Below, piece by piece: positions 8,285-17,800 of a stretch of 64,000 nucleotides of DNA. The stretch covers positions 1 through 64,000 of the forward strand of contig JABGQM010000020.1 in assembly GCA_018648805.1 (NCBI GenBank), given 5' to 3'. Below the pieces are notes generated by a model. That model worked only from the letters and a program-made list of their open reading frames with translations. It had not been told where the DNA came from and ran no database searches. Made by a program: the position numbers and the translations under genes. How positions within the stretch are numbered: the stretch's first letter is position 1; every line of letters begins with the position of its first letter. The DNA comes from Verrucomicrobiota bacterium. GTDB taxonomy: Bacteria; Verrucomicrobiota; Kiritimatiellia; UBA8416; JABMPJ01.

Positions 8285-10082
8285 ATCCTATCACCGCCGT
8301 TCCCGCCGCAGGCACTGCAATCGCGTGCAGCCCGGCGGCCAGCTCCTGTTCCTCATCGCTGACACACGCGCCGGTGCAGTTCCAGATCTGCACCCGGCGT
8401 GCGCCGAGGGGGTCCGGCAGCTCGATCACCACGCGCGGCTCGAGGGTCCCGTTGACCAGGATGAGCGTGCGGCCGGCGACCGGCGGCAGCGGCACAAAGC
8501 CATTGGCATACGCCGCCGCGGCGACCTTGCTCTCCGTCTCGCTGATCACGACCGGGTAGGCGAACTGCGGCTGCAGTGGTGCGATCGTGCCATCCAGCAG
8601 GACGTCGCGATGTTCACGCCAGAACGCGCAGTAGCGCCGGATCATGTCCACGTGGCTGGCGGGCACCTCGTCCAGCCGTACCGAGATCTGCGGCACGGTG
8701 AAGAGCGCGTGGATCAGCTGCTGAGCGGCACTCTCAACCGTGTCCTCGTAGTGCCACATGACCATGTCGGAATGGACCGCGGTCGTGCCGCTGAGGGCGC
8801 GCAGCAGCATGGAGCCTATCCGGTTGCCGCCGGCGTTGTTGGGCTCATCGCCGACGCGGAAGATGTTGCCGTACTTGCGCATGGCCGGACCAATGTAGCC
8901 CTGGCGGAACTCGATCATGACATCCGGCTTGATCGCCTTCAGGCGCGTGATGACGTCGCTCATGAGCCGGTCCGCGGCCTCGGGGACCGACTGGTAGTCG
9001 CGGCCGTCACCGAACGCATCTTTGGTCTCTTCGTTGGTCCCGAAGCAGTCGATAAAGTCGAGCTTGAAGCCATCCAGATCGAACTCATTGATACAGCGTT
9101 CGTAGACACCGATCAGGTACTCGCGCACCTCGGGGAAGCGTGGATCGAGCGTGAACCACTTCTGGTTAGGGTTGTTCTCCGGACGGGTGAGGCACTTGTC
9201 TTTGAAACGGTCGTAGTGCTTGGCGTTGACGCCCATGAACGGGACGCTGAACCAGAGCAGGTATTTCATGCCGATCGCGTGGACGCGGTCCACATGCTCC
9301 CGGAAGTCCGGGAATTTGCTTGCCGCCGCCTCCCAGTCACCGCAGTAGGAGTAGCCGCGGTTCATATCATCCGTCTGCCAACCGTCGTCGACAATGACCG
9401 CTTCCATCCCGAGTGCCTTCGCCAGCCTGCACTCCTTCTCGATGGCGTCGGGCGTGATGCCCAGGTGGTAGCTGTACCACGTAGAGTAGAAGGGCAGGCG
9501 CGCTGTTTCAGGGACCGGGGCCGGGGTGTATTCCGGCATGGCGGCCCACCAGTCGGAGACGTCCTGCATGGCCTGCCAGTACTTCTGCTCGCGGGTATCG
9601 ATGCGGATGGTGGTGGTATATTCGGTCAGCGGCGGAACGGGATCAATCAGGAGCTCGATGCTGCAGATGAGGATGGCCGTCTCCTCCTGGTGGGCGGCGC
9701 TGATCTCGCAGGTGTTGATGGCGTCGGCGACGGCGATGGTGGTCCGGTTGTCGCCGGCATAGTTGTACATGCACCAGACGGGAGCGCCGCGTGCGGCGCT
9801 GCTGCGCGTGCGGGCCCGCCCGCAGCCACCCAGATTGGGGCGCTGCTCGGTGCAGGTGCGCTGGTGGACGTCGATGCTCTTGTAGTCCCAGGTGAGCATG
9901 ATGGAGTTGGGACGCGTGGGTTCTGTGGCGGTCAAAGCGACATCGATGTAGTCGATCCCGGGCGCCTCTCCCTGGCGTGGGGTGAGGGTGACCTCCATAC
10001 CCGGGTTGTCGTGCTGGAGTGTTACGGGGCAGTTGGCAATGCTGGCTGTGGTCATAATGGCGGCGCGCTCCCTGTTCGTCAT
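8283..10082 (-). CDS. GH36-like alpha-galactosidase
   Basis: 599 aa, no signal peptide, presumably cytoplasmic. It has a clan GH-D architecture: an N-terminal beta-sandwich (about 1-190), then a TIM barrel and a C-terminal beta domain. Motifs: PFYSTWYSYHLGIT near 198, VIVDDGWQTDD near 229, MKYLLWFSVPFMG near 272, DGFKLDFID near 337 with D342 as likely nucleophile, and FRVGDEPNN near 408 with D412 as likely acid/base. These support hydrolysis of alpha-galactosides or a related alpha-linked sugar; the exact specificity is open. ATG at 10082 is used; an in-frame ATG at 10055 (nine codons in) is also possible. The stop codon abuts a GGGTACTT repeat. It may be controlled by the convergent XylR-type regulator. 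Confidence 0.85.
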   Translation of the reverse strand: MTNRERAAIMTTASIANCPVTLQHDNPGMEVTLTPRQGEAPGIDYIDVALTATEPTRPNSIMLTWDYKSIDVHQRTCTEQRPNLGGCGRARTRSSAARGAPVWCMYNYAGDNRTTIAVADAINTCEISAAHQEETAILICSIELLIDPVPPLTEYTTTIRIDTREQKYWQAMQDVSDWWAAMPEYTPAPVPETARLPFYSTWYSYHLGITPDAIEKECRLAKALGMEAVIVDDGWQTDDMNRGYSYCGDWEAAASKFPDFREHVDRVHAIGMKYLLWFSVPFMGVNAKHYDRFKDKCLTRPENNPNQKWFTLDPRFPEVREYLIGVYERCINEFDLDGFKLDFIDCFGTNEETKDAFGDGRDYQSVPEAADRLMSDVITRLKAIKPDVMIEFRQGYIGPAMRKYGNIFRVGDEPNNAGGNRIGSMLLRALSGTTAVHSDMVMWHYEDTVESAAQQLIHALFTVPQISVRLDEVPASHVDMIRRYCAFWREHRDVLLDGTIAPLQPQFAYPVVISETESKVAAAAYANGFVPLPPVAGRTLILVNGTLEPRVVIELPDPLGARRVQIWNCTGACVSDEEQELAAGLHAIAVPAAGTAVIG

Positions 10083-10654
10083 CTGTTCTAGAACCTGTTG
10101 GTGTCAATACCCCCGCACCATAGCCGATATACCCAGCACCGTGAAAGCACCCAATTGCGCCCGCAAGCACACGGAAGCCTGGATTATTCACGGACGACGA
10201 GGAGAGACTGCCCGCAGATCTCGCAGATAGCGCAGATTAAGAGGAATGTTGTGGGAATCGCCCAGATTGGGATATCAGCCTTCGCCAAAAGGCTACGGCC
10301 TGACATGCCAATCTGAACGATTCCCACAACGTTATCCGCCGGGCGCTGATCGCGCCCGGGAAGAGGGAATAGCGATGATGTTTGATACGGGTCTTACCGG
10401 CTGCGATTAGCAGCCGGCGGATAACGTTGCGCGAATTGAGTGGGGCCGGTAGTCCGGGCCCGCCAATTCGCGCAACATTCCCCCTCTCCCGTTCCCGATC
10501 TGCGCAATCTGCGGGCCGTCTCTCCCCACCCCCATCTGTGTCGCAAAGGTTCCCCCAAATTGTCGCAAAGGTTCGCTTGTGTATGCCTTGTGGCATGCGA
10601 TACTACCGCGAGCCAATTTATCGAGCATGGGATACGTCTGAGGGAGCCTTGGGT
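10083..10654. other. Divergent intergenic region with large nested hairpin
   Basis: 572 bases separate the minus-strand galactosidase from the rightward TPR block, so both promoters should lie here, although none is clear. Bases 10210-10520 form nested inverted repeats. A longer in-frame extension of the TPR gene from 10382 runs through these repeats and is not believed. Confidence 0.6.
10210..10520. repeat. Nested inverted-repeat island
   Basis: The outer arms are 10210-10250 (CCGCAGATCTCGCAGATAGC then GAGGAATGTTG) and 10483-10518 (CAACATTCCCC then GATCTGCGCAATCTGCGGG). Inside are TGTTGTGGGAATCG...CAGATTGG (10246-10269) against CCAATCTGAACGATTCCCAC (10307-10326), ACGTTATCCGCCGG against CCGGCGGATAACGT, and GTTGCGCGAATTG against CAATTCGCGCAAC. 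Confidence 0.75.
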
Positions 10655-12475
10655 ATGAGAGTTGTTTTGATATGCATACTGGGTGTCATGGCCGTTGCGC
10701 TGTGTGGTACGCCCGTGCACGCCGGGAAGGCCGGTGAAGAGGTCCTCTATCCGAGCAAAGCCTATGCGAAGCTGGATACGTTTGAGGCGCTGAACCTGGA
10801 AGATGCCGACAAGCTCTATGGGGGGGGCGACTACAAGGGTGCCTACGCGGCCTACAAGGCCTATTCGTTCGAGTTTGGCAAGAGTCCGGCGCTGCCCTAC
10901 GTCCTGCTGCGCATGGGACGCTGCCTGCATCATCTCGGCAAACGCCATGCCGCCATCAAGGGCTACCAGGACGTGGTCGACTATTTCCCGGACGATGTGC
11001 GCTATGCGGCTGCTGCACTCTATTATATAGGGCAGTGCCACCAGCAGAACGGCGACGTCGCCAAGCAGACCGCCGTCTGGGCGCGCATGGTCAAGGACGA
11101 CGATTACGTCGCCGAGGCGAACTCCGGGTATGCGCTGGTCCATCTGGCGGGGGCTATGGATGCCCTCGAGAAGTTCGAAGAGGCGGCCGAGTACCGTTGG
11201 CGTACCGCGGTAAACTTTGCCACAAGCAACGAACGCGCCGCTGCGGATGCCCGGTACGCGGTGATCTACCACTACGTCTGTCGCTCTTCAAACCACGACA
11301 AGCTCAAGGAGTTCTTCATTGCCACCAACGGTTTCGGTGATCGCCACGGCAAGGGTGACAACCCCCAGGAGGACAAGCGCTACTGGAACGCGGCACTGGA
11401 CTATTCGCACAAAGCACCCGCAGAGCGCAAAGAGGACGTCTGCCGCTACTGGGCCGGTAAGTTCGGCAAGCTGTTCCCGGAAGACGATGGTTTGCGCATC
11501 AAGCTGTTCGGCGTGCAGCGAACCTACGAGAAGGATTGGGATGCCTGGGCCGCGAAGATGGAGAAGCAGTATCTGCGGCAGCCGTCCAGTCTCGACCGCA
11601 TCGGTGGCTGGGTCAGGCATTACCATCACGCCAACCCGGAGCTGGAGTTGGCGTTTGCGATGAAGCATGGCGGTCCGCTGATGGCGGCCGCAGAGCCACA
11701 GAAGCTGACGCGGGTCATGGAGAACATGCGCTGGAACCGGGACAAATTCTACGAGAAGTGGGTGCTCTCTAAGGTGCGCGGCCTGAAGAACGAGGACAAG
11801 ATCTGGTTGATGAACCGTCTGCGCCATCCCTGCGGCTTGCACGAGCAGGCCAAGTCGGTCTTGCGCCAGGTGAACCTGTCGGGGCTGGACGATAAGACGA
11901 TCCGAGGCATCGGCTTCTTTGCGGCCGAGTACCTGCCGGAAGACGATGTGATGCGCTATTTCGCAAAGATGAAGGACAAGCTGGCCGCAACCAAGGCGCG
12001 TTTTGACTATTATGGCGGCAATGGCCACCACCATGTGCGCAACGCCGACAAGGCGCTGGCTGAGATACCGGCCCTGAGGAAGTCACCAGAGTATGCCGGG
12101 CCGGGGCTATCATGGATCGAGGCCCTCCTGTGGCGCCGGACCGGGAAGTACCCCGAAGCCATCAAGGCCTACCGCGCCGCCAACAGGCAGCCCGACTCGA
12201 CCTGGGCCGTGACGGACTGCATGGTCGCCATGAAGCAGTACGGTGCCGCGATCAAGAACGTGGCCGGCCTGGAGTCGGTCCCGGCCACCGCCGCGGCCGC
12301 CTGCCTCAAGATTGCTGACATTTACAAGGTCGCCGGCGACAAGGGCAAGGAAGTTGAACAGCTCCAGTTCGTCCTGCGCCGCTACCCCAAGAGCGGCCAG
12401 TCCAGCACCGCCCATCAGCGCCTGGAGAGCTACGGCGTGAAGATTATTGGCGGGGAGGCGAAGGCGGTGGAGTAG
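10655..12475 (+). CDS. Exported tetratricopeptide-repeat protein
   Basis: 606 aa from the ATG at 10655. GGGAG lies nine bases upstream, and the next residues form a signal peptide (MRVVLICILGVMAVALCG, cleavage near VHA/GK). The frame continues upstream only into repeat DNA. The mature protein is helical TPR from about residue 40: LYGGGDYKGAYAAYKAY and LPYVLLRMGRCLHHLGKRHA are typical, and C-terminal repeats include YPEAIKAYRAANRQP. A GGNGHHHVRN cluster sits near residue 452. It is likely a periplasmic scaffold. It opens the 32-kb co-directional block and is separated from the next TPR gene by a GGTGACTT hairpin repeat. Confidence 0.8.
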   Translation: MRVVLICILGVMAVALCGTPVHAGKAGEEVLYPSKAYAKLDTFEALNLEDADKLYGGGDYKGAYAAYKAYSFEFGKSPALPYVLLRMGRCLHHLGKRHAAIKGYQDVVDYFPDDVRYAAAALYYIGQCHQQNGDVAKQTAVWARMVKDDDYVAEANSGYALVHLAGAMDALEKFEEAAEYRWRTAVNFATSNERAAADARYAVIYHYVCRSSNHDKLKEFFIATNGFGDRHGKGDNPQEDKRYWNAALDYSHKAPAERKEDVCRYWAGKFGKLFPEDDGLRIKLFGVQRTYEKDWDAWAAKMEKQYLRQPSSLDRIGGWVRHYHHANPELELAFAMKHGGPLMAAAEPQKLTRVMENMRWNRDKFYEKWVLSKVRGLKNEDKIWLMNRLRHPCGLHEQAKSVLRQVNLSGLDDKTIRGIGFFAAEYLPEDDVMRYFAKMKDKLAATKARFDYYGGNGHHHVRNADKALAEIPALRKSPEYAGPGLSWIEALLWRRTGKYPEAIKAYRAANRQPDSTWAVTDCMVAMKQYGAAIKNVAGLESVPATAAAACLKIADIYKVAGDKGKEVEQLQFVLRRYPKSGQSSTAHQRLESYGVKIIGGEAKAVE

Positions 12476-12481
12476 GGGAGG

Positions 12482-12564
12482 GATGACTCGGTGACCTGGT
12501 GACTTAATGACGCCGAGGCGGCGTTTAACCGGGCGTCACCCAGTCACCAAGTCACCGAGTCATC
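12482..12564. repeat. GGTGACTT tandem/inverted repeat (class D)
   Basis: The left arm (12482-12513) is ATGACTCGGTGACCTGGTGA followed by CTTAATGACGCC. The right arm (12531-12564) is GGGCGTCACCCAGTCACCAA followed by GTCACCGAGTCATC. It fills the gap between two TPR genes and could form a strong RNA hairpin. Confidence 0.85.
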
Positions 12565-12583
12565 TTAGAAGGAGACGAAGACC

Positions 12584-14890
12584 ATGAAGAAGAACACAGG
12601 ACAACTGATCGTCAGGGGACTTGCCCTTGCGGTGCTCACCATCGCCCTCGCCGGGTTGGCCACCGCCCAGGACGAGCCGAAAAAGCCCACCCGCTCCCGC
12701 CTCTCACAGGACGTCGACCGCCAGGCCAAGCATCTCTTCGACAAGGCCATGGAGCTGATGGAGTACAAGCAGTACGAGCGCGGGCTCGCGATGCTCAACA
12801 CTGTCGTGCGCGACAACCAGGGCACCATCCTGGCGCACCGCGCCAACATGACCATGGGCAAGCACTTCCTCGACCAGGGCAAGCCGCGCGATGCTCTGAA
12901 CTACTTCATGCTCCTGACCCGCGTGCTGGCACCGGAGCCGGGCGAGAAGCAGACCGAGGAGCTGCAGGAGCTGTTCCGCGAGTCGCTCTTCCAGGCCGGC
13001 TTCGCGCAGTACCAGTCGGGCCAGTATGCCGCCGCCTTCCCGCTGCTGCGTCGCCTGACCGAGGTGGCCGGCAAGAGCAAGTGGGCCAACATGGCCTATT
13101 TCTACATCGGCATGAGTCACTACAACCTGAAGAACTGGAACAAGGCCATCGACGCACTCTCGCTCGTGGGCACCGAGGTCGAGGATTCCGGCGATGACCT
13201 CGGCCGCATCGAGATCGGTCAGCGCTTCTATGCCAAGATCTCCGACGCCGATATCCCGGTGATGCGTAAGCTCAACCAGCCGGTCAAGGCGAAGGTGACG
13301 GTTTCCAGCGGCGATGTGGAAGTGCTCGAAGGCGTCCCCGTAGCCGGCAAGAAGGAGGAGATGCTGGTCTCGGCCCCGACCGAGGTGAAGGCGGCCAAGC
13401 CCAACGACGGCCGCTTGCAGATCCTCGGTGGTGACACACTGGAGATCACCTACATGGACGACAGCACGCTCGACGGCAAGAAGGGCGTGCCGCGCACCGG
13501 CAAGGTGCGTGCGGTCAGTACCGGCACGGTTGGCTTCTTCCTGGGCGACTACGACACCCCGGCCTACATCGCTTTCCCCGGTCAGCCGCAGGCGCTACTG
13601 CTGCGCGACGCCGACCTCGACAAGAGCCCCGCCGCTGAGAAGGTGAAGGTCACCGTCCGCTCGCTCTACAAGATCGAGGCCAAGGAGGCCGCGGCCGATT
13701 CCGAGGAGGTCCTCGACATCTTTGCCGTGGACGAGGAGGAAGAGGATAAGTGGCGCGAGCGCGACCGCATTACCGTGACCCTGACCGAGAAGGGCGAGGG
13801 CGCCATGATCCGCAGCGGGTCGTTCATCGGTAAGATCGATCTCAAGCCGGTCGAGCCCGATACCGCACCGAATGCCTCCGACGCGGTGCTGCACTGCGAC
13901 GAGCTGGATGAGCTGTCGGTAACCTACACCGACACCGTGCATCTTTACGGCGACGACCAGCGCGAGAACGAGTCACGCATCAAGGTCAGCGGTTCGGTCA
14001 ACTCCGGCGTCAGTGCGGATCAGTTCGTGGTCTTTGAAACGCTGCTCAAGGCGCGCAAGGGATCAGTCGAATCCGAAGCCCTGGTCGGACTGGGCGAAAT
14101 CTACAAGGACATGGGGCTGGACGACCGCGCCGCCCAGCGCGCCAACGAAGCGCTCAAGAAGGTCAACCCGGTGATCATGGATCGCAACAAGCTTCCCGGC
14201 GACCTCGTTGAGAAAGCCTTCAAGCTCAAGTGGGAGAGTGAGCTGCTGCAGGACGATTTCAGTGCCGCCACGGCCACCTGCCTGGCCTTCAACCGTCTCT
14301 ATCCCGAATCGGTGCTGGCCGACCAGGCGCTGATGACTGTCGGTCGCTCGCTGGCCGTCAAAGGGCAGTATGAAGAGGCCGTCAAGGTCTACGGCCAGGT
14401 CCTCAAGCTGGAGAACCCGATTTCCGCCGCCGAAGCCCAGTACCGCATCGGTGAAACGCTGCAGAAGCAGGCCGAAGACGCCTCCGACGCCGCGGATGAA
14501 ACCAACAGCCAGTGGGGTGCGGGCGGCGTTGACGCCAAGACGGCGCGTCTACGCCGCATGGGCGCGGCCATCGCCGCCTACCGCAAGTGCTTCCAGGCCT
14601 ACCCCGAAAGCTCTTACGCCGCCGAGGCCCTGCGCCGCGTGGTGCGTCACTACGTTGACACCGAAGACTTCGCCCAGGCCGCCGCGCTGCTCGAGGATGT
14701 CTTTGCCGACTACCCGGACGCCGCCTTCCTCGACGAGATGCTCATGCTCTGGGCCAGGGTGGCGTACAAGATGGGTGACCCGGAGATGTCCAAGACCAAG
14801 CTACGCCAACTCATCTACGACTACCCGCAAAGCGGCCTGGTGACCGAGGCGCGCGGCAAACTGGCCGCGCTCGAAGCGAGGGATGAATAA
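12584..14890 (+). CDS. Exported TPR - beta domain - TPR protein
   Basis: 768 aa. The start has GGAG about nine bases upstream. The signal peptide is residues 1-28 (LALAVLTIALAGLATAQ). TPR-like helices cover about 45-230 and 490-768 (YKQYERGLAMLNTVVRD; YDYPQSGLVTEARGKL at the end, similar to YbgF/CpoB-type repeats). Between them are beta modules: LEITYMDDSTLDGKKG near 286 and a DADLDKS...RSGSFIGKI pattern near 345-420. The same modules recur in the two giant proteins downstream, so this looks like a short member of that architecture. It is probably periplasmic. Its stop codon overlaps the next ATG (TAATG), indicating coupled translation with the first giant protein. Confidence 0.8.
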   Translation: MKKNTGQLIVRGLALAVLTIALAGLATAQDEPKKPTRSRLSQDVDRQAKHLFDKAMELMEYKQYERGLAMLNTVVRDNQGTILAHRANMTMGKHFLDQGKPRDALNYFMLLTRVLAPEPGEKQTEELQELFRESLFQAGFAQYQSGQYAAAFPLLRRLTEVAGKSKWANMAYFYIGMSHYNLKNWNKAIDALSLVGTEVEDSGDDLGRIEIGQRFYAKISDADIPVMRKLNQPVKAKVTVSSGDVEVLEGVPVAGKKEEMLVSAPTEVKAAKPNDGRLQILGGDTLEITYMDDSTLDGKKGVPRTGKVRAVSTGTVGFFLGDYDTPAYIAFPGQPQALLLRDADLDKSPAAEKVKVTVRSLYKIEAKEAAADSEEVLDIFAVDEEEEDKWRERDRITVTLTEKGEGAMIRSGSFIGKIDLKPVEPDTAPNASDAVLHCDELDELSVTYTDTVHLYGDDQRENESRIKVSGSVNSGVSADQFVVFETLLKARKGSVESEALVGLGEIYKDMGLDDRAAQRANEALKKVNPVIMDRNKLPGDLVEKAFKLKWESELLQDDFSAATATCLAFNRLYPESVLADQALMTVGRSLAVKGQYEEAVKVYGQVLKLENPISAAEAQYRIGETLQKQAEDASDAADETNSQWGAGGVDAKTARLRRMGAAIAAYRKCFQAYPESSYAAEALRRVVRHYVDTEDFAQAAALLEDVFADYPDAAFLDEMLMLWARVAYKMGDPEMSKTKLRQLIYDYPQSGLVTEARGKLAALEARDE

Positions 14891-17800
14891 TGGGGGCAGG
14901 GAGCGATAAAGTAGAAAGATTAGGTAGAAAGATTAGGTATGGTGGACTGTCTACTTTGTCTATCTACTTAATCTATCTACTTAATCTCTTCCGTTCGTCT
15001 GGGAGGGAAGACAAAGTAGAAAGATTAGGTAGAAAGATTAGGTATGGTGGACTGTCTACTTTGTCTATCTACTTAATCTATCTACTTAATCTTCTCCCCC
15101 TCGTCGCCCCAGCGGCGACCTTCGATGAACAGCGCGCCGCCATGCGCAACACGGTCTCCACCCAACCCGAGGCCGCCATCCTCTCCCTCCTCGAGGCAGG
15201 CCTTGACGAGGGCAAGGCGGTGCTGGCCATTTCCGAGACGCAGAAGTGGCTGCGGCAGAACCAGCCCGAGAACCCGACGCTGCTCTACCGTGCGGCGCGT
15301 GCCGCGGAGCTGAGCGGCGACCTGAAGGGCGCCGTGGCGCTCTACCAGCAGTACCTCACGAAAGCGGATCTCAACACGCCCGAAGCGGACGAGGCTGTCT
15401 ACGCCGTCTACACGCTACTGCTCGAACGCCTCAACGATACGGCTGGTGCCTATGCCTTCAGCAAGAACGAGGGCGACCGCCTGCTGGTCTGCCCGCGTGC
15501 GAAGCAGTTCGACAAGTGGTTCCTGGATCAGGCAGTTCATGGTCATCGCAACGACGCGTTGGCCGTGGCCAACCGCCTGCGGGCCTGTATTGACGCGGGT
15601 CTGCCCAACGACCTTCTGCTCGCACGCTACGACAACACCTTCCGCTGGTTGCTGGGTAGAGTCAGCGGTGGTACGGGCTTCCGTCGCGACGCGCAGGTGT
15701 CGCAGGAGCTGGTCGATGCGTGTAAGGAGCTGGCATCGGTCATCACCTTTGATGAAGAGCTGAAGCTGCGCCTTGACTGGAACGTGTCGGTACGCTTCTA
15801 CGTGCAGCAAAAACTCGCGGAGAAGGAGATCGATGCTCCCATCGCTGAGGCCGAAGCCCTTCTGGCCAAGTACCCGCGCTATGCCGAAGAAGTCCAGCTC
15901 GGCTGGGCAGGTGGCACCAAGGACAATCACCACAATCACTCCGGCGATACGAAGCTCTTCTGGGAGCATGAGCTTGAGGCGAAGCTGGCGCCCGTCGTTG
16001 CCGCGGCAGCGAAACTCACGGTCGCGGAGCGGGCGGGTCTTGTCGCGATGTGGCGACCGTCCGGCTATTGGCGCGATCCGCGCCCGTTGAATCTGCACCA
16101 GGTCAAGGCGATCAGTGACTACCTGAAGACCAACCCGAAGCTCACGCTGGCGTCAACGTATGCATCTGCACTGGCGAAATCGTGGGAGAAGTATTCGCCT
16201 GAAGAGGCGCTGGCAATCGCCCCGCAGATTCAGAAGAACCGGCATGCGGATACATCGTTGGTCCGTGCGATTGCAGCGGGAGCGACAAAGAAGACGGTCA
16301 AGGACGGTGACAAGACGCGCACAGAGTACGGCAGGGATCTGGACAAGATGCTGGCGGCCCTGCGTGGCCCGGAAGCGTGGCGCTTCACGTCTGGCAATCT
16401 CAACGCCCACCACGTCGCGGATAGGCTATGGCATTACTGTGGGCGGCCCGGCGGAAACGAGAAACGCGATCAAGCGAAGAAGACTCTCGAGGAGTTTCGA
16501 CAGAAGTTGGTGTACAAGGGGGTGAAGGCCGATGCCCCCGCAAACCAGCGCATTGCCGAGTTCAATAAGTTATGGGCCGACTATAGAGCCCCGCAGCCGA
16601 AGATTCCCGACGTCTCGAGTGAGTTGCGGAAGGTGCTGCAATCTACCCCCGAGGTGATTCCCTCATTGCTCAAGGACCCGAATCCGGAAGCGCAGAAACT
16701 TGTGCGCGAGGCGGTTGCGAGGGGTTTTGCAGATGCCGAGGGCCCGTTTGGTCACGATGGTGGCGCCAACGGGTTGAATCTGACCGCATACAGTCCGTGG
16801 ATCGATGCGCTGGCCAGCCGTACATACGGTGGGATGGGGCGGCTGAAGAACGACAAGAACAAGTACAAGCCGCATCGGCTTGAGCCTGTGTTGGAGAAGG
16901 CGGTTGCGGAGGGGCTCAAGCGGAACGTCCTTGAGTCGTGGCTGGTCATGGCCTGGATCAATGTGCAGTTTCCGGAAAACAACGACGAGTCTGTCAAGCT
17001 CATGCAGGCGCTCTACAAGTCACCGACATGGAAAACGCTGCCGGCAGAGATTCTGTATGGTGCGCGCCAATGGTTTAGGAGCGCCGCGATGACCGACGCG
17101 CAGGCGGCGTGGCTCGATGCCGGTGATCCCGCCATCATCTGCAAAGACCTGCTCTCGCTCACCAACGTGGCGGACGTGGCCACGACAGCGGCGGCGCTCA
17201 GTAAGGCGATTGACGGCGTCAAGAAGTCGCCTGTCAAAGTCAACATTAGAGGACTTCAAAAGCTTGCCTCGGTCACCAACTCGGTCTTCATCGATCCGAA
17301 AGTGATGGATCAGGTGCTCGAGGTGGCAGACGGTCTACGCGTCTTGTGCGACCGTGACACCGAGCCATTTGCTGCCCGCGTGCACGCCTTTGTCACTGAA
17401 CAGAGCGACCCGGTACTGGTGAGCCGCACAGGGGCGTTTCTTTGGAGCTATGGTCTGAGCGAGCATTATGCTCGGTCGCTGCCCCTTACGATGACGCTGG
17501 CGCAGTCGATGCTGGATGAGCATCCCGCGACGGCTGCCGCGCTGGCGAAAACGGGGTTGGTCATGCTGGGCGGACGTATTCCCGAACACCCCCGCAACTG
17601 GGCGGAACGAAATGGCGGCCTCGCGGCGCTCAAGGCGCTTTACGGCAAGGCGGCGATGACCATGGGGCTAGTCGCGATTCCGGTGCCACGCAACCACCCG
17701 GCCTATCCCATCTACAAGTCGCAGGCCGAGTGGATGACGGCCAACGAGGACAGCGCCTGGACGATGCTCAACGCCGGCGATGAGAATGGCAACAACTGGG

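Noticed and set aside
8076..10091. 671-codon plus-strand frame opposite the GH36-like gene
   Set aside because: It is antisense to a gene with clear catalytic motifs; the frame is open because of GC-rich codon bias and its product has no family features.
10382..10654. Upstream extension of the TPR gene
   Set aside because: It would translate the nested inverted repeats; the signal peptide and ribosome-binding site place the start at 10655.
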